Positions 1-8,622 of a stretch of 49,406 nt of DNA are shown piece after piece. Within the stretch, counting starts at the first letter, position 1, and each line of letters opens with the position of its first letter. The notes beneath the pieces were generated by a model. The model saw nothing but the letters and a program-made list of their open reading frames with translations, was not told where the DNA came from and did not search any database. The translations under genes and the position numbers were made by a program. The DNA comes from Candidatus Margulisiibacteriota bacterium (lineage in GTDB: Bacteria; Margulisbacteria; WOR-1; O2-12-FULL-45-9; XYB2-FULL-48-7), in contig JAHJKL010000059.1 of the NCBI GenBank assembly GCA_018822365.1, positions 1-49,406 of the forward strand, read 5' to 3'.

Positions 1-353
1 ATCAACGGTTCGCCCCGGAAATTGAACTTTACCGAAGGGAGAAAATTATCTTTAACTTCATCAAGTATCTTTTTATAAAGCTCCTTACTCATATAGCCCT
101 GGGCCATCTTCCCAAAAGGGATCTGGCACATTGAACACCGAAGGTTGCAGGTGTTGGAAGTTTCGATATCAATGTGAAGCGGAAAATCAGCCACAATATT
201 TTTCGCGGGATTTTCCGACCAGGCCTTTCGATACAGGGCGAATTTTTCGCCAAACAGCCGGTTAGTATCCTCAAACCGATCCGTCCCCAGAACTTCGATA
301 AAGTCCGGACTGACTTTAACTATTCGACTTTTTTCGACAATATTTTCCAGCAT
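1..353 (-). CDS. Radical SAM protein, N-terminal part (runs off window)
   Basis: An open frame of 117 codons starts at ATG 353 and is still open at the window edge, so only the N-terminus is visible. Residues 69-76 read CNLRCSMC, the CX3CX2C motif that binds the 4Fe-4S cluster of radical SAM enzymes, preceded by a strand ending IDIETSNT. FRGEP near residue 112 matches the glycine-containing strand that follows in SPASM/twitch-type members. The start is supported by an AGGTAGGAG Shine-Dalgarno that overlaps the stop codon of the upstream gene. It is the last visible gene of the glycan operon, so it may modify a sugar or a peptide carrier; the substrate cannot be told from this fragment. Confidence 0.85.
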   Translation of the reverse strand, partial: MLENIVEKSRIVKVSPDFIEVLGTDRFEDTNRLFGEKFALYRKAWSENPAKNIVADFPLHIDIETSNTCNLRCSMCQIPFGKMAQGYMSKELYKKILDEVKDNFLPSVKFNFRGEPL

Positions 354-364
354 TTGTGCCACTC

Positions 365-2173
365 CTACCTTAAAAACAAGCAAAGACATTCCTCGCTTTT
401 TCGCCCCAGATATTCTCTGTAATACCGCTGCGCTTTGATTGTTTGATCTTCGTTTTCACCCTTTAAAGATATTTCGTTAAGCAAGGTAACAAGCGATTTT
501 TCTGATCCTGCCTTCAATTTGTTCAAGGGGGAGTTTATAAGAGGATCATAACTAATTATATCATGAAAATGGCTGATCTTAATGACCGGCAAGCCCATCC
601 CCATTGCCTCTAAAGCTACTTTACTTCCATCATAAAGTACGACAAATGATCTTTCAATGTCCTGTTGAAGAGGGCGGGATGAAATCTCGACATTATTTAT
701 AGCTAGAAGATTAAAAGTCAAATTATCAATATAATTACTTAAGGGAGCCGCCGGGTGAGGTCTGATTATCAATTGAAAATCACTCTCTTTTAAAGAAGAA
801 ATCACAAATTCCAGCATTTCTTTAGCCCTTGGATAACAGCCAAGCACAACCAGTATATTTTTGCTCGTTAATTTTGGCTTGATCTCAAAACCGGCTTTAA
901 CCGCGGAAAGAGAACAGCCCACCTGCAATATTGCCGGTGGATAATGCCCATCTTTTACTAAATAATCTCTGGTAATACTCCCCACAGTAACAATCCGGTC
1001 CGGCAATGGAATAAAATTCTTCTCATTAGCGCTCAAAAGAACACTCGTCAGCGCCTGATAAAGCACGCTATGCTGGTACCCAATAATATAAGGCTTTTTT
1101 GTTGCTCTTAATCCAAGGGTCAGCATTTTTTCCCATGGATAATTCTCGTGGCTAAAAATACAGGTCGCAAGCTTATAATGCCGACCGATGCCCTTACCGA
1201 GGTAATAATAAATCATATTATGCAGATCCTGTCCGCGGGCGCGCTCATAAGCAAGGCAAGAATTCAGAAGCAAAGAGATATCGATCCCTTGAAAATAAAC
1301 AGGTCCCGTAACCTTGCATGGCTTGAGCCGGCAAGAAAAAAAGGCCAAGAGCGGATCGATCAAACGAAGCAACATCTCCTGCGGTAGCGGCTTGCCATCC
1401 GTCTTCATAATCTTTACCGCTTCGATAAAATCACCAAGAACACCGACAAACATATCAACGTTCAGTTGTTTTTTTCTTAAATCGTCATGAAGCAAGCCGA
1501 AGTAAAGATCTTTATAAGGAGAAGAAGACAATGAAGCAGAGGTCGCCCAACTCCTGATCAAATATCGCCCCCCTTCCTTCATTTCTGGCCCAAACACTTT
1601 CTTCCGGCGCAAAAACAAACGACAAACAACGATCCGGTAATAATGTTTCAGCAGGAACAACCCTGAAGAAAGAGTCAGCCTGGACAGAAAAAGCAATGAA
1701 GCAAACAACCAGCCCTTAAAACCGGACATCAGCACTGGCCGCCCATTATTTTCGCAATAACGCCTCAACTGCCCGGCGACGCGAGGTAAATCTGTGACCA
1801 CTACGACAAACTCCGCACCCGAAGCCTTTATTCTATCAGCAAGACAAGCCATCTTATAAAGCTCGTCGAAAAAACTCGAGGAGACATAATCTTTCGAAGA
1901 GAGACTGTAGCTCCACCATTTAATGCCTTGATATTTGGAATTAACTTCTCCGATCAAATCAATATACTCCGCCAAGAAGCGCTCCGTCTCTGCCAGAGGA
2001 CGGTCACAAACATTCACCGCTTTAACCCGGCAGATATCCAAAATAGCCGCGGCTTGCTCTCTGTCAGTTGCTAAGACAAGAAGCGCAGTGCCAAACAACT
2101 CCTTTTTGCTTAAAAACAGCTGCTGAGCGCGATGCGCATCCGGCACAATAAATATTTTTCTAATCTGACCCAT
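365..2173 (-). CDS. Large GT-B-like surface carbohydrate biosynthesis protein (602 aa)
   Basis: Seen: a long protein with a hydrophobic stretch at about 154-188 and a C-terminal half resembling capsule/CDP-glycerol-type GT-B transferases. Motifs are ENYPWE at 343-348, GYQHS at 365-369, RPHP at 471-474 and DGSKVALEA at 515-523. The last two resemble the acceptor-phosphate and donor-binding segments of such enzymes. Inference: a glycosyl- or polyol-phosphate transferase acting at the membrane. The ENYPWE signature recalls a family of uncharacterised O-antigen cluster proteins described in Leptospira, but I could not confirm that. It overlaps the upstream gene by 14 bases and is followed 11 bases later by the radical SAM gene. 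It is the third of three consecutive large proteins of similar layout. Confidence 0.7.
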   Translation of the reverse strand: MGQIRKIFIVPDAHRAQQLFLSKKELFGTALLVLATDREQAAAILDICRVKAVNVCDRPLAETERFLAEYIDLIGEVNSKYQGIKWWSYSLSSKDYVSSSFFDELYKMACLADRIKASGAEFVVVVTDLPRVAGQLRRYCENNGRPVLMSGFKGWLFASLLFLSRLTLSSGLFLLKHYYRIVVCRLFLRRKKVFGPEMKEGGRYLIRSWATSASLSSSPYKDLYFGLLHDDLRKKQLNVDMFVGVLGDFIEAVKIMKTDGKPLPQEMLLRLIDPLLAFFSCRLKPCKVTGPVYFQGIDISLLLNSCLAYERARGQDLHNMIYYYLGKGIGRHYKLATCIFSHENYPWEKMLTLGLRATKKPYIIGYQHSVLYQALTSVLLSANEKNFIPLPDRIVTVGSITRDYLVKDGHYPPAILQVGCSLSAVKAGFEIKPKLTSKNILVVLGCYPRAKEMLEFVISSLKESDFQLIIRPHPAAPLSNYIDNLTFNLLAINNVEISSRPLQQDIERSFVVLYDGSKVALEAMGMGLPVIKISHFHDIISYDPLINSPLNKLKAGSEKSLVTLLNEISLKGENEDQTIKAQRYYREYLGRKSEECLCLFLR

Positions 2174-4175
2174 TGATTATCTTATCGCGCCCCCAAGTTT
2201 TCCTGAATTTTTCGTCGGCAAACGCCAAGGCGGCCTCTCGGTCCTGTCCTTGATTTAAATTGTCTAGCAAACACTCCAAATAGCCGGCCATTCTTTTCGC
2301 CGCTTTTCCGTCCCGAAACTGATCTTTTTGCGGCAAAGTCGCAATTATTTCCTGTCTGCCGACCCGGCTGTCTTTGTTCTGCCTCATTTCGCTTATTGCC
2401 GCCAGCAGACCCGGCAAGGAATCAAAAATGATGGTTCCCCTCCCCCAATCATATTCCTCATATGTGTATATTTTTTCCAGGTCCAAATAAACAACCCGCG
2501 AACCGGCCAAAAAGCACTCTAAAGCAGTTGTCCCTCCTAATAGGAGGGCGACAGTAAGATCGGCCGCTAAAGATGGTTCCGCCGGAAAAGTGTCGGTCAT
2601 ATATTCGCCGTCAATAAAGATGCATCTTCCGGTCGCTTTTGCTTTTTCGACTAATTTCCCAATTTCAGGCAACCTTTTTAAGAATGTTTTTGGACGTTTT
2701 GGGCTACAGATCAGCCCCAGTGTTTTATCGGCGATCACGGCTTCAAGTAAATTTTTGTATATCTCCATGCTCCTAGCGTTGGGGAGAACACTCATCTGGT
2801 CGTCGCCGGAATTTTCATCGAAGTAACAAATAATGAATTCAGCCCCATTATCAACCAGTTGCCGTCTTATGCCTGCCGCCCGTTCTTTAACAGCTATAAA
2901 CGCATAATCAGTTAGGAAACCATTATAGATATAACGCCCGCAAATCGATCCAGCGTCGGTCAGTCGCGGCAAATAATAAGGCCCAAATATAAACATCACG
3001 TCGGCCCCCGAAGACAATCCGTTGTTTGAAATCGGCCAATTCGATATCTGATAACTAACGTTTATTCCGCCGTTGTCCCTAAGCGCTAACTGGCGGGCAA
3101 GCCTGAAAGGGTCAAAATCAATAAAATCAATATTTACTTTGATGTTGTTACTCCTAAAAAAATCATAAAAACGCGCATATTGACCGACAAACCGCATTGT
3201 CCAGTGCAAATAGTCCAAAGATCTCAAGGCAAATGAGTATCTAATAAATAAAAAGATGCTCTTTACTAACATCTTTAAACTTTTCAAAAAAACGGCAAAC
3301 GATGGGCGGTAAATCATGACATCACAGGTAGCAGTCGCTTTAGGCGTCATCGCGACAGCAGAAATGCCATTTTCCCGTAACTGATCCGACATTTTTTTGT
3401 TGACCGGGACATCTTCTCTTTCAAAATACATAATTGTTTGCGCTCTGTACTTATCCAACATCAATAACCAGGGAAAATCACAACGCTTATTAAGATCAAA
3501 AGAAAACCCTTTTAACGTGTAGGGATTGCTCAATTTGACGGTCTGTTTAGCAGCAACTTTTTGCCGCCAATTATTTGGAGAGAACAGGGGCAAAAGCATC
3601 ATTTTAACGATTAAATACAGGTTTGCAGCCAGCATTATTAATTGTCCGCACAATGTCCTTAACGAATATCTGGTCAACACCGTAATACCGAAGCGATCAA
3701 GAGCATAAGCGGCTAACTCATTTGTAAACGGCGACCAAGGGACAACATATTCAATTTGCCCCCGCCCCTTGAGTTCACTCTCCTGTTCAATCGCTCTAAG
3801 ATATATAGTGGGATCATGCACCATATTGTACGAGTGTTTCCTGAAATAAAGCCTGACCTTATCTGTACTGCCTAGCATCTCTCCTAAACGGCCAATAAAT
3901 TCATTCTTCTCAATAACATTGCGCTCAATCCGATCAACAAGCTCGATCAAATCCTGGCTATAAATAATCGGAAAAATCGCCTCTTCCTCATCTCCTCGCA
4001 GATCACGAAGACAAAAATTATAACGAAAAATTATTCGCCCCAGATCAAACATTTTAATGACTTTTTTAGCCAAAGGGGTCGCGTTAAAATAATAGATCTT
4101 ATCAAACTTCTTGCCAGGAAGTAAAAACTCTATCAATAACAACAAATCAAGACGATAATAATACCTGGACTTCAT
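2160..4175 (-). CDS. Large GT-B-like protein of unknown specificity (671 aa)
   Basis: I do not recognise a named family. The N-terminal half is mixed alpha/beta with a membrane-seeking segment near 180-200 and another near 305-320. The C-terminal third has LLGGTTALECFLAG, the G-T-x-x-L/E pattern near the donor site of GT-B enzymes, followed by a strand ending VVYLDLE. NWPIS and FGPYYLP sit where the two Rossmann lobes would meet. There is no signal peptide. It overlaps both neighbours (4 bases with the upstream gene, 14 with the downstream gene), so translation is probably coupled. The likely role is a glycosyltransferase or glycan-backbone polymerase at the inner membrane; specificity is unknown. 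Confidence 0.6.
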   Translation of the reverse strand: MKSRYYYRLDLLLLIEFLLPGKKFDKIYYFNATPLAKKVIKMFDLGRIIFRYNFCLRDLRGDEEEAIFPIIYSQDLIELVDRIERNVIEKNEFIGRLGEMLGSTDKVRLYFRKHSYNMVHDPTIYLRAIEQESELKGRGQIEYVVPWSPFTNELAAYALDRFGITVLTRYSLRTLCGQLIMLAANLYLIVKMMLLPLFSPNNWRQKVAAKQTVKLSNPYTLKGFSFDLNKRCDFPWLLMLDKYRAQTIMYFEREDVPVNKKMSDQLRENGISAVAMTPKATATCDVMIYRPSFAVFLKSLKMLVKSIFLFIRYSFALRSLDYLHWTMRFVGQYARFYDFFRSNNIKVNIDFIDFDPFRLARQLALRDNGGINVSYQISNWPISNNGLSSGADVMFIFGPYYLPRLTDAGSICGRYIYNGFLTDYAFIAVKERAAGIRRQLVDNGAEFIICYFDENSGDDQMSVLPNARSMEIYKNLLEAVIADKTLGLICSPKRPKTFLKRLPEIGKLVEKAKATGRCIFIDGEYMTDTFPAEPSLAADLTVALLLGGTTALECFLAGSRVVYLDLEKIYTYEEYDWGRGTIIFDSLPGLLAAISEMRQNKDSRVGRQEIIATLPQKDQFRDGKAAKRMAGYLECLLDNLNQGQDREAALAFADEKFRKTWGRDKIINGSD

Positions 4176-6175
4176 CCTTGCCCAACCTTTTCAGATACAA
4201 ATTTTGAAAGATTTCCTGAATAATCTTCAGCAAACAAATATTTTTTAAATAGAGGTTTTGGAACATTTTGGGACAAAATGTTGTCCAATAGCCATTGCAA
4301 ACCATCTTTCAGGTGCTTTGCGTCATTTACATAATAAACCGAGCCTATCTTCCCGGCAGTTCCGGACGTCAACTTCTCTGCCTCAAGATGCTGGTATCGT
4401 CCCTCTCTGTCAAACAATAAAACCGGGATAAAATTTTGCAAGGCCTCCTCGATAACGGTCGACGAAAAATTGACCAATAGGTCCGCCAGCGTCAGCATTT
4501 CGTAAAATGGCGGGTCGGAAGAAAGGATGGTCAAATTATTTGTTTTTGGAAGCAAGGATCTTAACGTCCCGAAAGTGGACGATCTCCCCCAGCCGGCATG
4601 CAATCGAATAACCAAGTGATACCCTTCGATTTCATTGATCGCGCTTATCAGATCGGCCGCGGATGCCAGGAACTCATCGAACGTTTGAAAGGTATGAAAT
4701 CTCATCCCATTTCTTAAACGAACGCTTTCGGGGTACAAGATTATTTTTTTATTCCATATATTTTCATCCAAATATTTCTTTTTTAGCGCCGCCTTCTGAT
4801 CTACATTGATCTTCGCGAAGACCAACGGTCCGGTTTTAATGATCCGTTTTTCTTTGACAAGGTGATGTTTTCTGTAATACTCGTAATGCTCGAACTCGGT
4901 TGGAGTTTGGATCGCCGCGCAATTATAAACATCGCTTAAAACCAAGGTTTTTCCTAAATGATAATTTTCGATGCTTTCAAGTTCGTTCTTTGGCGCGACT
5001 ATCGGACCATGCGCGATCATCAGCGCCGGAATATCACGAATCAAACAAAGCTCGGCGAGCATAAAATAGGTGAACCTCGCAAACGGGGAAATCATCAGCT
5101 TGATGTTCAAGGTATCAAAACAGCGTTTCATTATTACGGACTTATAATACAAATTAACCAGATAAGGCTTTAAATCTATAACAATTTTCTCACCCATGAT
5201 ATCCATGAAATTCACGCCATTAACCGTAAAATGTCCATGCCAATCGCCATTGAGCTTCGCTATAAGGTCGTCCACCGACCGCGCTAAACGCTGGCCGTTG
5301 CCGGAGCTAAGCCGCCTGGAAACGATATCCGGCTTTATCGGCAAGATTAAATTTAAGCCACTGATCCTCGAGATGTTCAATAACCTTAATACGCAGGTAA
5401 GCGTAATGGCGGCGATCTTCTTGAAACCGATCTCCTCGGAAACCACCATCCAGTGCACGTCGGAATAATTTCTTTTTAGATCGTTCGCTATTTTCCCGAC
5501 ATTGTACCCGGAGGAAGCAAGCAGGACCACTTTTTTTCTTTTCAAGGAAAAGCACAATAAACGCCGGTATCCCTCCGCCGCCAACCCAAGAAAGAACGCG
5601 CTGATAAAGCCGCCAAACGACCTCTTTTTATCGCTTGAGCTGGATCGCATCGGGATCTTTTTGAATTTCAGGTCGTGTTTGCTTGAGAATATTTTAGCGA
5701 TCGCCCCGACATACCGCTCGCCAGCCTGGATCTGAGGCGTACTGTTCTCTTGAATATCATTCCGGGGGGAGCAGGCGTATATAGACGCGATATTGTGTTT
5801 GTTTGTTAATTCCACAAGCATTTCGTTATACATCAAAAAATGATGCATATAAAACCGCAGGAAAAACAGAAAAGTGTCGTTGTAGCTTTCTTTTATTTCC
5901 GTGCCATCCTCAAGACTTATGTTCTTCGCCAGGAATTGATACCATTTTTCCGATTGTAGCAAAGCCCTGGAATGCGCCTGATTTGACAAATATGGCAAAG
6001 TATTTTCAAAAGGGATATTGCAGCTTTTAAAAAACAGTTGGACCTGCGCTTGCAGGGCAATGATCCGGAAATCCATCGGGGAAAGCGCTTGCTCCCGGCA
6101 ATATTCTAAAAAAGCTTCGGCTTCATCGGTAAATTCCAAAAGAACGATCTTTTCTCCGGTATTTTCTTTTTCCAT
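4172..6175 (-). CDS. Large GT-B-like protein (667 aa)
   Basis: The C-terminal half has the hallmarks of a capsule-type GT-B transferase: AHGP at 388-391, YPES at 481-484, RLHAG at 524-528 and FSSTVIEEAL at 570-579. These correspond to the acceptor-side loop, the start of the second Rossmann lobe and the donor-phosphate helix. The N-terminal 200 residues look like a separate domain, joined through a hydrophobic helix at about 189-212. The gene begins 1 base after the hydroxyacid dehydrogenase stop and overlaps the next gene by ATGA. Inferred role: transfer of an activated sugar onto the growing glycan. It shares its general layout with the two following genes but is not obviously a recent duplicate of either. 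Confidence 0.65.
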   Translation of the reverse strand: MEKENTGEKIVLLEFTDEAEAFLEYCREQALSPMDFRIIALQAQVQLFFKSCNIPFENTLPYLSNQAHSRALLQSEKWYQFLAKNISLEDGTEIKESYNDTFLFFLRFYMHHFLMYNEMLVELTNKHNIASIYACSPRNDIQENSTPQIQAGERYVGAIAKIFSSKHDLKFKKIPMRSSSSDKKRSFGGFISAFFLGLAAEGYRRLLCFSLKRKKVVLLASSGYNVGKIANDLKRNYSDVHWMVVSEEIGFKKIAAITLTCVLRLLNISRISGLNLILPIKPDIVSRRLSSGNGQRLARSVDDLIAKLNGDWHGHFTVNGVNFMDIMGEKIVIDLKPYLVNLYYKSVIMKRCFDTLNIKLMISPFARFTYFMLAELCLIRDIPALMIAHGPIVAPKNELESIENYHLGKTLVLSDVYNCAAIQTPTEFEHYEYYRKHHLVKEKRIIKTGPLVFAKINVDQKAALKKKYLDENIWNKKIILYPESVRLRNGMRFHTFQTFDEFLASAADLISAINEIEGYHLVIRLHAGWGRSSTFGTLRSLLPKTNNLTILSSDPPFYEMLTLADLLVNFSSTVIEEALQNFIPVLLFDREGRYQHLEAEKLTSGTAGKIGSVYYVNDAKHLKDGLQWLLDNILSQNVPKPLFKKYLFAEDYSGNLSKFVSEKVGQG

Positions 6176-6176
6176 C

Positions 6177-7109
6177 CTAAAGTCCGAGTCCCTTCAATAA
6201 ATTTTTAACGGCGTCTACTTCCATCTGGACCCTCGCCTCTTTCGCATAACTCCCCATGTGAGGGGTCAAGACAATATTGTCCAATTCACATAAAGCGCCT
6301 GAATAAGGTTCGGCCGCAAAAGCATCGAACCCCGCCCCGGCAAGCCGCCCATTTTGCAGACAATCATATAAGGCGGCTTCGTCCACCAGTTTCCCCCGGG
6401 AAACATTTATTAGAACCGTTCCGGGCTTCATCGCTTCAAGCTGCTTGCGGCCCAGCAAATGATGGTTTTCTTTCGTATAAGGGATATGCAACGAAATTAT
6501 TTCAGACGTTGCGATCAATTCCTCAATGGTCTGGACTTGTTTGATCCCTTGATTTCCGGAAACATAGGGATCATAAATATACAGCTGGCAATGGAAGGGG
6601 GTCAGTAATTCCGCCAGCCTCCGGCCGATCCTGCCGAAACCAATTATCCCGACCTTCTTTTCCTTAAGCAGACGGCCCATCGTTTTTTTCCAGGCCCCCC
6701 GCCTCAAGTTACGGTCGGAATAACTAATTAAACGAAGAACGTCCAGGATCAGCCCGAGCGCCAACTCCGCCACCGCCTCCGTCGGGCCATTAGGCGTATT
6801 ATAAACTTGGATCCCCTTCTTTTCGGCGGCCGCGACATCAACGCTGTCCAACCCTACCCCCAGCCGCGAGATCACTTTCAAAAAACCGACCTGCTCCATT
6901 ACTTTTTCCGTCAATGGTTCCGTCCCCGCTATCAGGCCGGCCTTATCAGCCAAATAACCGGCAATCTCTGCCTCCGTCAATTGCCTGCCAGTCGGGTTCA
7001 ATTCGTAATCAATTCCATGATTTTTAAGCAAATCCAACGGCTTGGGATCGTCTTTCCCGAAAGTTGAAGTCGAAATAAAGATTTTTTTCATCCGATCACC
7101 AGTTAACAT
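6177..7109 (-). CDS. D-2-hydroxyacid dehydrogenase (phosphoglycerate dehydrogenase-like)
   Basis: NAD-dependent D-isomer 2-hydroxyacid dehydrogenase, 310 aa, without the C-terminal ACT domain of full-length SerA. Seen: substrate-domain start KKIFIST, Rossmann motif GFGRIG at 158-163, and catalytic Arg in NVSRG (R238), Glu in FAAEP (E267) and His in TPHMG (H284). In this family the enzyme interconverts a 2-oxoacid and a D-2-hydroxyacid. Its neighbours (VOC protein, CMP-ulosonate synthetase-cupin, AroB homologue) suggest a dedicated step in block (c) rather than serine synthesis. ATG 7109 has an AAGGA Shine-Dalgarno; ATG 7091, giving the family-typical MKKI start, follows GGTGAT and is equally credible. 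The gene overlaps the VOC gene by 14 bases. Confidence 0.88.
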   Translation of the reverse strand: MLTGDRMKKIFISTSTFGKDDPKPLDLLKNHGIDYELNPTGRQLTEAEIAGYLADKAGLIAGTEPLTEKVMEQVGFLKVISRLGVGLDSVDVAAAEKKGIQVYNTPNGPTEAVAELALGLILDVLRLISYSDRNLRRGAWKKTMGRLLKEKKVGIIGFGRIGRRLAELLTPFHCQLYIYDPYVSGNQGIKQVQTIEELIATSEIISLHIPYTKENHHLLGRKQLEAMKPGTVLINVSRGKLVDEAALYDCLQNGRLAGAGFDAFAAEPYSGALCELDNIVLTPHMGSYAKEARVQMEVDAVKNLLKGLGL

Positions 7110-7476
7110 ATTCGTCCTTTTTCAGGTAATCCTTCATATGCCAAACAACCCCTTCCTGATCGGTGAAAAAATAACAATCGCCGTCAGGATTTTTCACGGT
7201 CCGGTCAATTTGTAATTTCAAACCATCCTCAATAAACGACCTGGCATTCTCGGTCCTCAAGCAAGGCTGACAAAACCCGACGGCACACGATCGCTCGCCG
7301 GATTGCTTCTTCTTAACCTCGATGTTCAAACCATCGTTACTGATAAACATCGCCGTGCCGGAGCCGCTTATCGTTTTATATCTTCCGCCTTGAAATATTC
7401 TGGTCAGGAATTCGCAATAAGCCGGGATATCCGAGACATGCACTTCAATATGGTCAAAAAATACTGGTTTGCTCAT
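7096..7476 (-). CDS. VOC-superfamily protein (glyoxalase/bleomycin-resistance fold)
   Basis: A 126-residue single-module vicinal-oxygen-chelate protein. The first strand FFDHIEVHVSD carries His9, the usual first metal ligand; LNIEV (about 50) and the terminal VVWHMKDY segment supply the other typical ligand positions. VOC enzymes use a divalent metal to enolise or epimerise oxygenated substrates, or to cleave C-C or C-O bonds. The gene starts 1 base after the CMP-synthetase-cupin stop and runs into the hydroxyacid dehydrogenase gene, so it belongs to the same pathway block. A lyase, epimerase or isomerase acting on an alpha-oxo or hydroxy acid sugar is plausible; the exact reaction cannot be read from the sequence. 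Confidence 0.75.
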   Translation of the reverse strand: MSKPVFFDHIEVHVSDIPAYCEFLTRIFQGGRYKTISGSGTAMFISNDGLNIEVKKKQSGERSCAVGFCQPCLRTENARSFIEDGLKLQIDRTVKNPDGDCYFFTDQEGVVWHMKDYLKKDEYVNW

Positions 7477-8619
7477 TTACTTCTCCTCTCTATATACATG
7501 CGGGACCAGGTCGCGGCTGACCGCCAGACGGACCGCCGGCCGGTCGCCGATCGCGGTGATCTTGTGCCATTTTTTCTTTTCGATGAAGACCAGATCGCCC
7601 TTGCCGACTTCGTATTCTTTGCCTTCAATCTCCCACTTCCATTGTCCCTCGACTATATACCACCATTCGTTCCAGTCGGGATGGAAATGGAGCCGGTTCC
7701 CTTCGCCGGGAAGCTGGGAAATCAGCGTCGCGGAATTGTTCTCGGTATTAACAACCCGGCGACACCATGACCTTGAGTTGTCCATGCCGGCAATTATCGC
7801 TTCAAGGTTGACCAGCGGGAGGTTCTCATGTTCAAAATCATTATTTTCAACTCCGTCTTTTTTAAGTATCCTGGGGACCTCGACTTCGGCGACCAGTTTA
7901 TCTTTTGATTTTTCTTCATAATATTTCTTTTCGAAATATTCATGGTTTTTGCGGTAAAGCAGGGCAACTTCCGCCAGCGCAAAATCCTCTTCATGGTCAA
8001 TATCGATCGTCGACAGCCCTTTCAAAACATAATACCCGGTCTTGCCGTCCGCACCATGATAAGCAAAGCCGTACTTTTTCAGGTGGTCTTTGAAGCTCTG
8101 GTAGGTCCAAGCCATAAGGACCGTGGCGTAAGACTGGACCGGGACCATATCCTGCGAAGAGATATGCGGCTCCAGCCTTTTAAAATTGACCGGCTGATCT
8201 TTATAAATACAGGCGATCTGCTGATTCTCGACCGAAACCAGAGTATCGAATTTCCCGTCCGCCATTTGTTTTACAAAAGCGCTGATCTCTTCAGGCGTTA
8301 TCAAGGGAGAGGTCGGAAGAAGCTGGACCAGGATCTCCCCATTGACCTTGCCGATGAAATCGGCTACAAAATCATCGTTATTGGCCTGATCAGAGGCAAA
8401 CTTGTCCGGCCTTTTATAGAACTTGGCTCCGTATTCGGCGGCAATCCCGGCAAACACTTCCGCTTCGGAATTGACATAAACCTCGTCAAAAACCCCGGAG
8501 GCAACGGCCGCTTCTATTATATAAGCGATCAAAGGCTTGCCGTCGATTAGCCGCAGGTTCTTCTTGGGCACCCTCTTGCTCCCCAACCTCGCCGGTATCA
8601 TCCCGATAGTTTTTGCCAT
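7477..8619 (-). CDS. Acylneuraminate cytidylyltransferase-like domain fused to a cupin
   Basis: Residues 1 to about 225 are a NeuA/KdsB-type CMP-sugar synthetase: MIPARLGSKRVPKKN (7-21) is the CTP-binding loop, LLPTSPL at 100-106 is typical, and STIDIDHEEDF (203-213) is the metal-site aspartate segment. Residues about 290-375 form a cupin with metal ligands H311, H313, E318 and H352, and a charged linker joins the two. CMP-synthetases activate 3-deoxy-ulosonic acids with CTP. The cupin may isomerise, epimerise or sense the sugar, or tune the enzyme. The gene follows the AroB-like gene by 3 bases and has a GGAGGAAGG ribosome site. It is distinct from the SpsF-type enzyme at 23202-24023, implying a second activated ulosonate or analogue. 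The fusion is unusual to me. Confidence 0.88.
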   Translation of the reverse strand: MAKTIGMIPARLGSKRVPKKNLRLIDGKPLIAYIIEAAVASGVFDEVYVNSEAEVFAGIAAEYGAKFYKRPDKFASDQANNDDFVADFIGKVNGEILVQLLPTSPLITPEEISAFVKQMADGKFDTLVSVENQQIACIYKDQPVNFKRLEPHISSQDMVPVQSYATVLMAWTYQSFKDHLKKYGFAYHGADGKTGYYVLKGLSTIDIDHEEDFALAEVALLYRKNHEYFEKKYYEEKSKDKLVAEVEVPRILKKDGVENNDFEHENLPLVNLEAIIAGMDNSRSWCRRVVNTENNSATLISQLPGEGNRLHFHPDWNEWWYIVEGQWKWEIEGKEYEVGKGDLVFIEKKKWHKITAIGDRPAVRLAVSRDLVPHVYREEK

Positions 8620-8622
8620 TTT

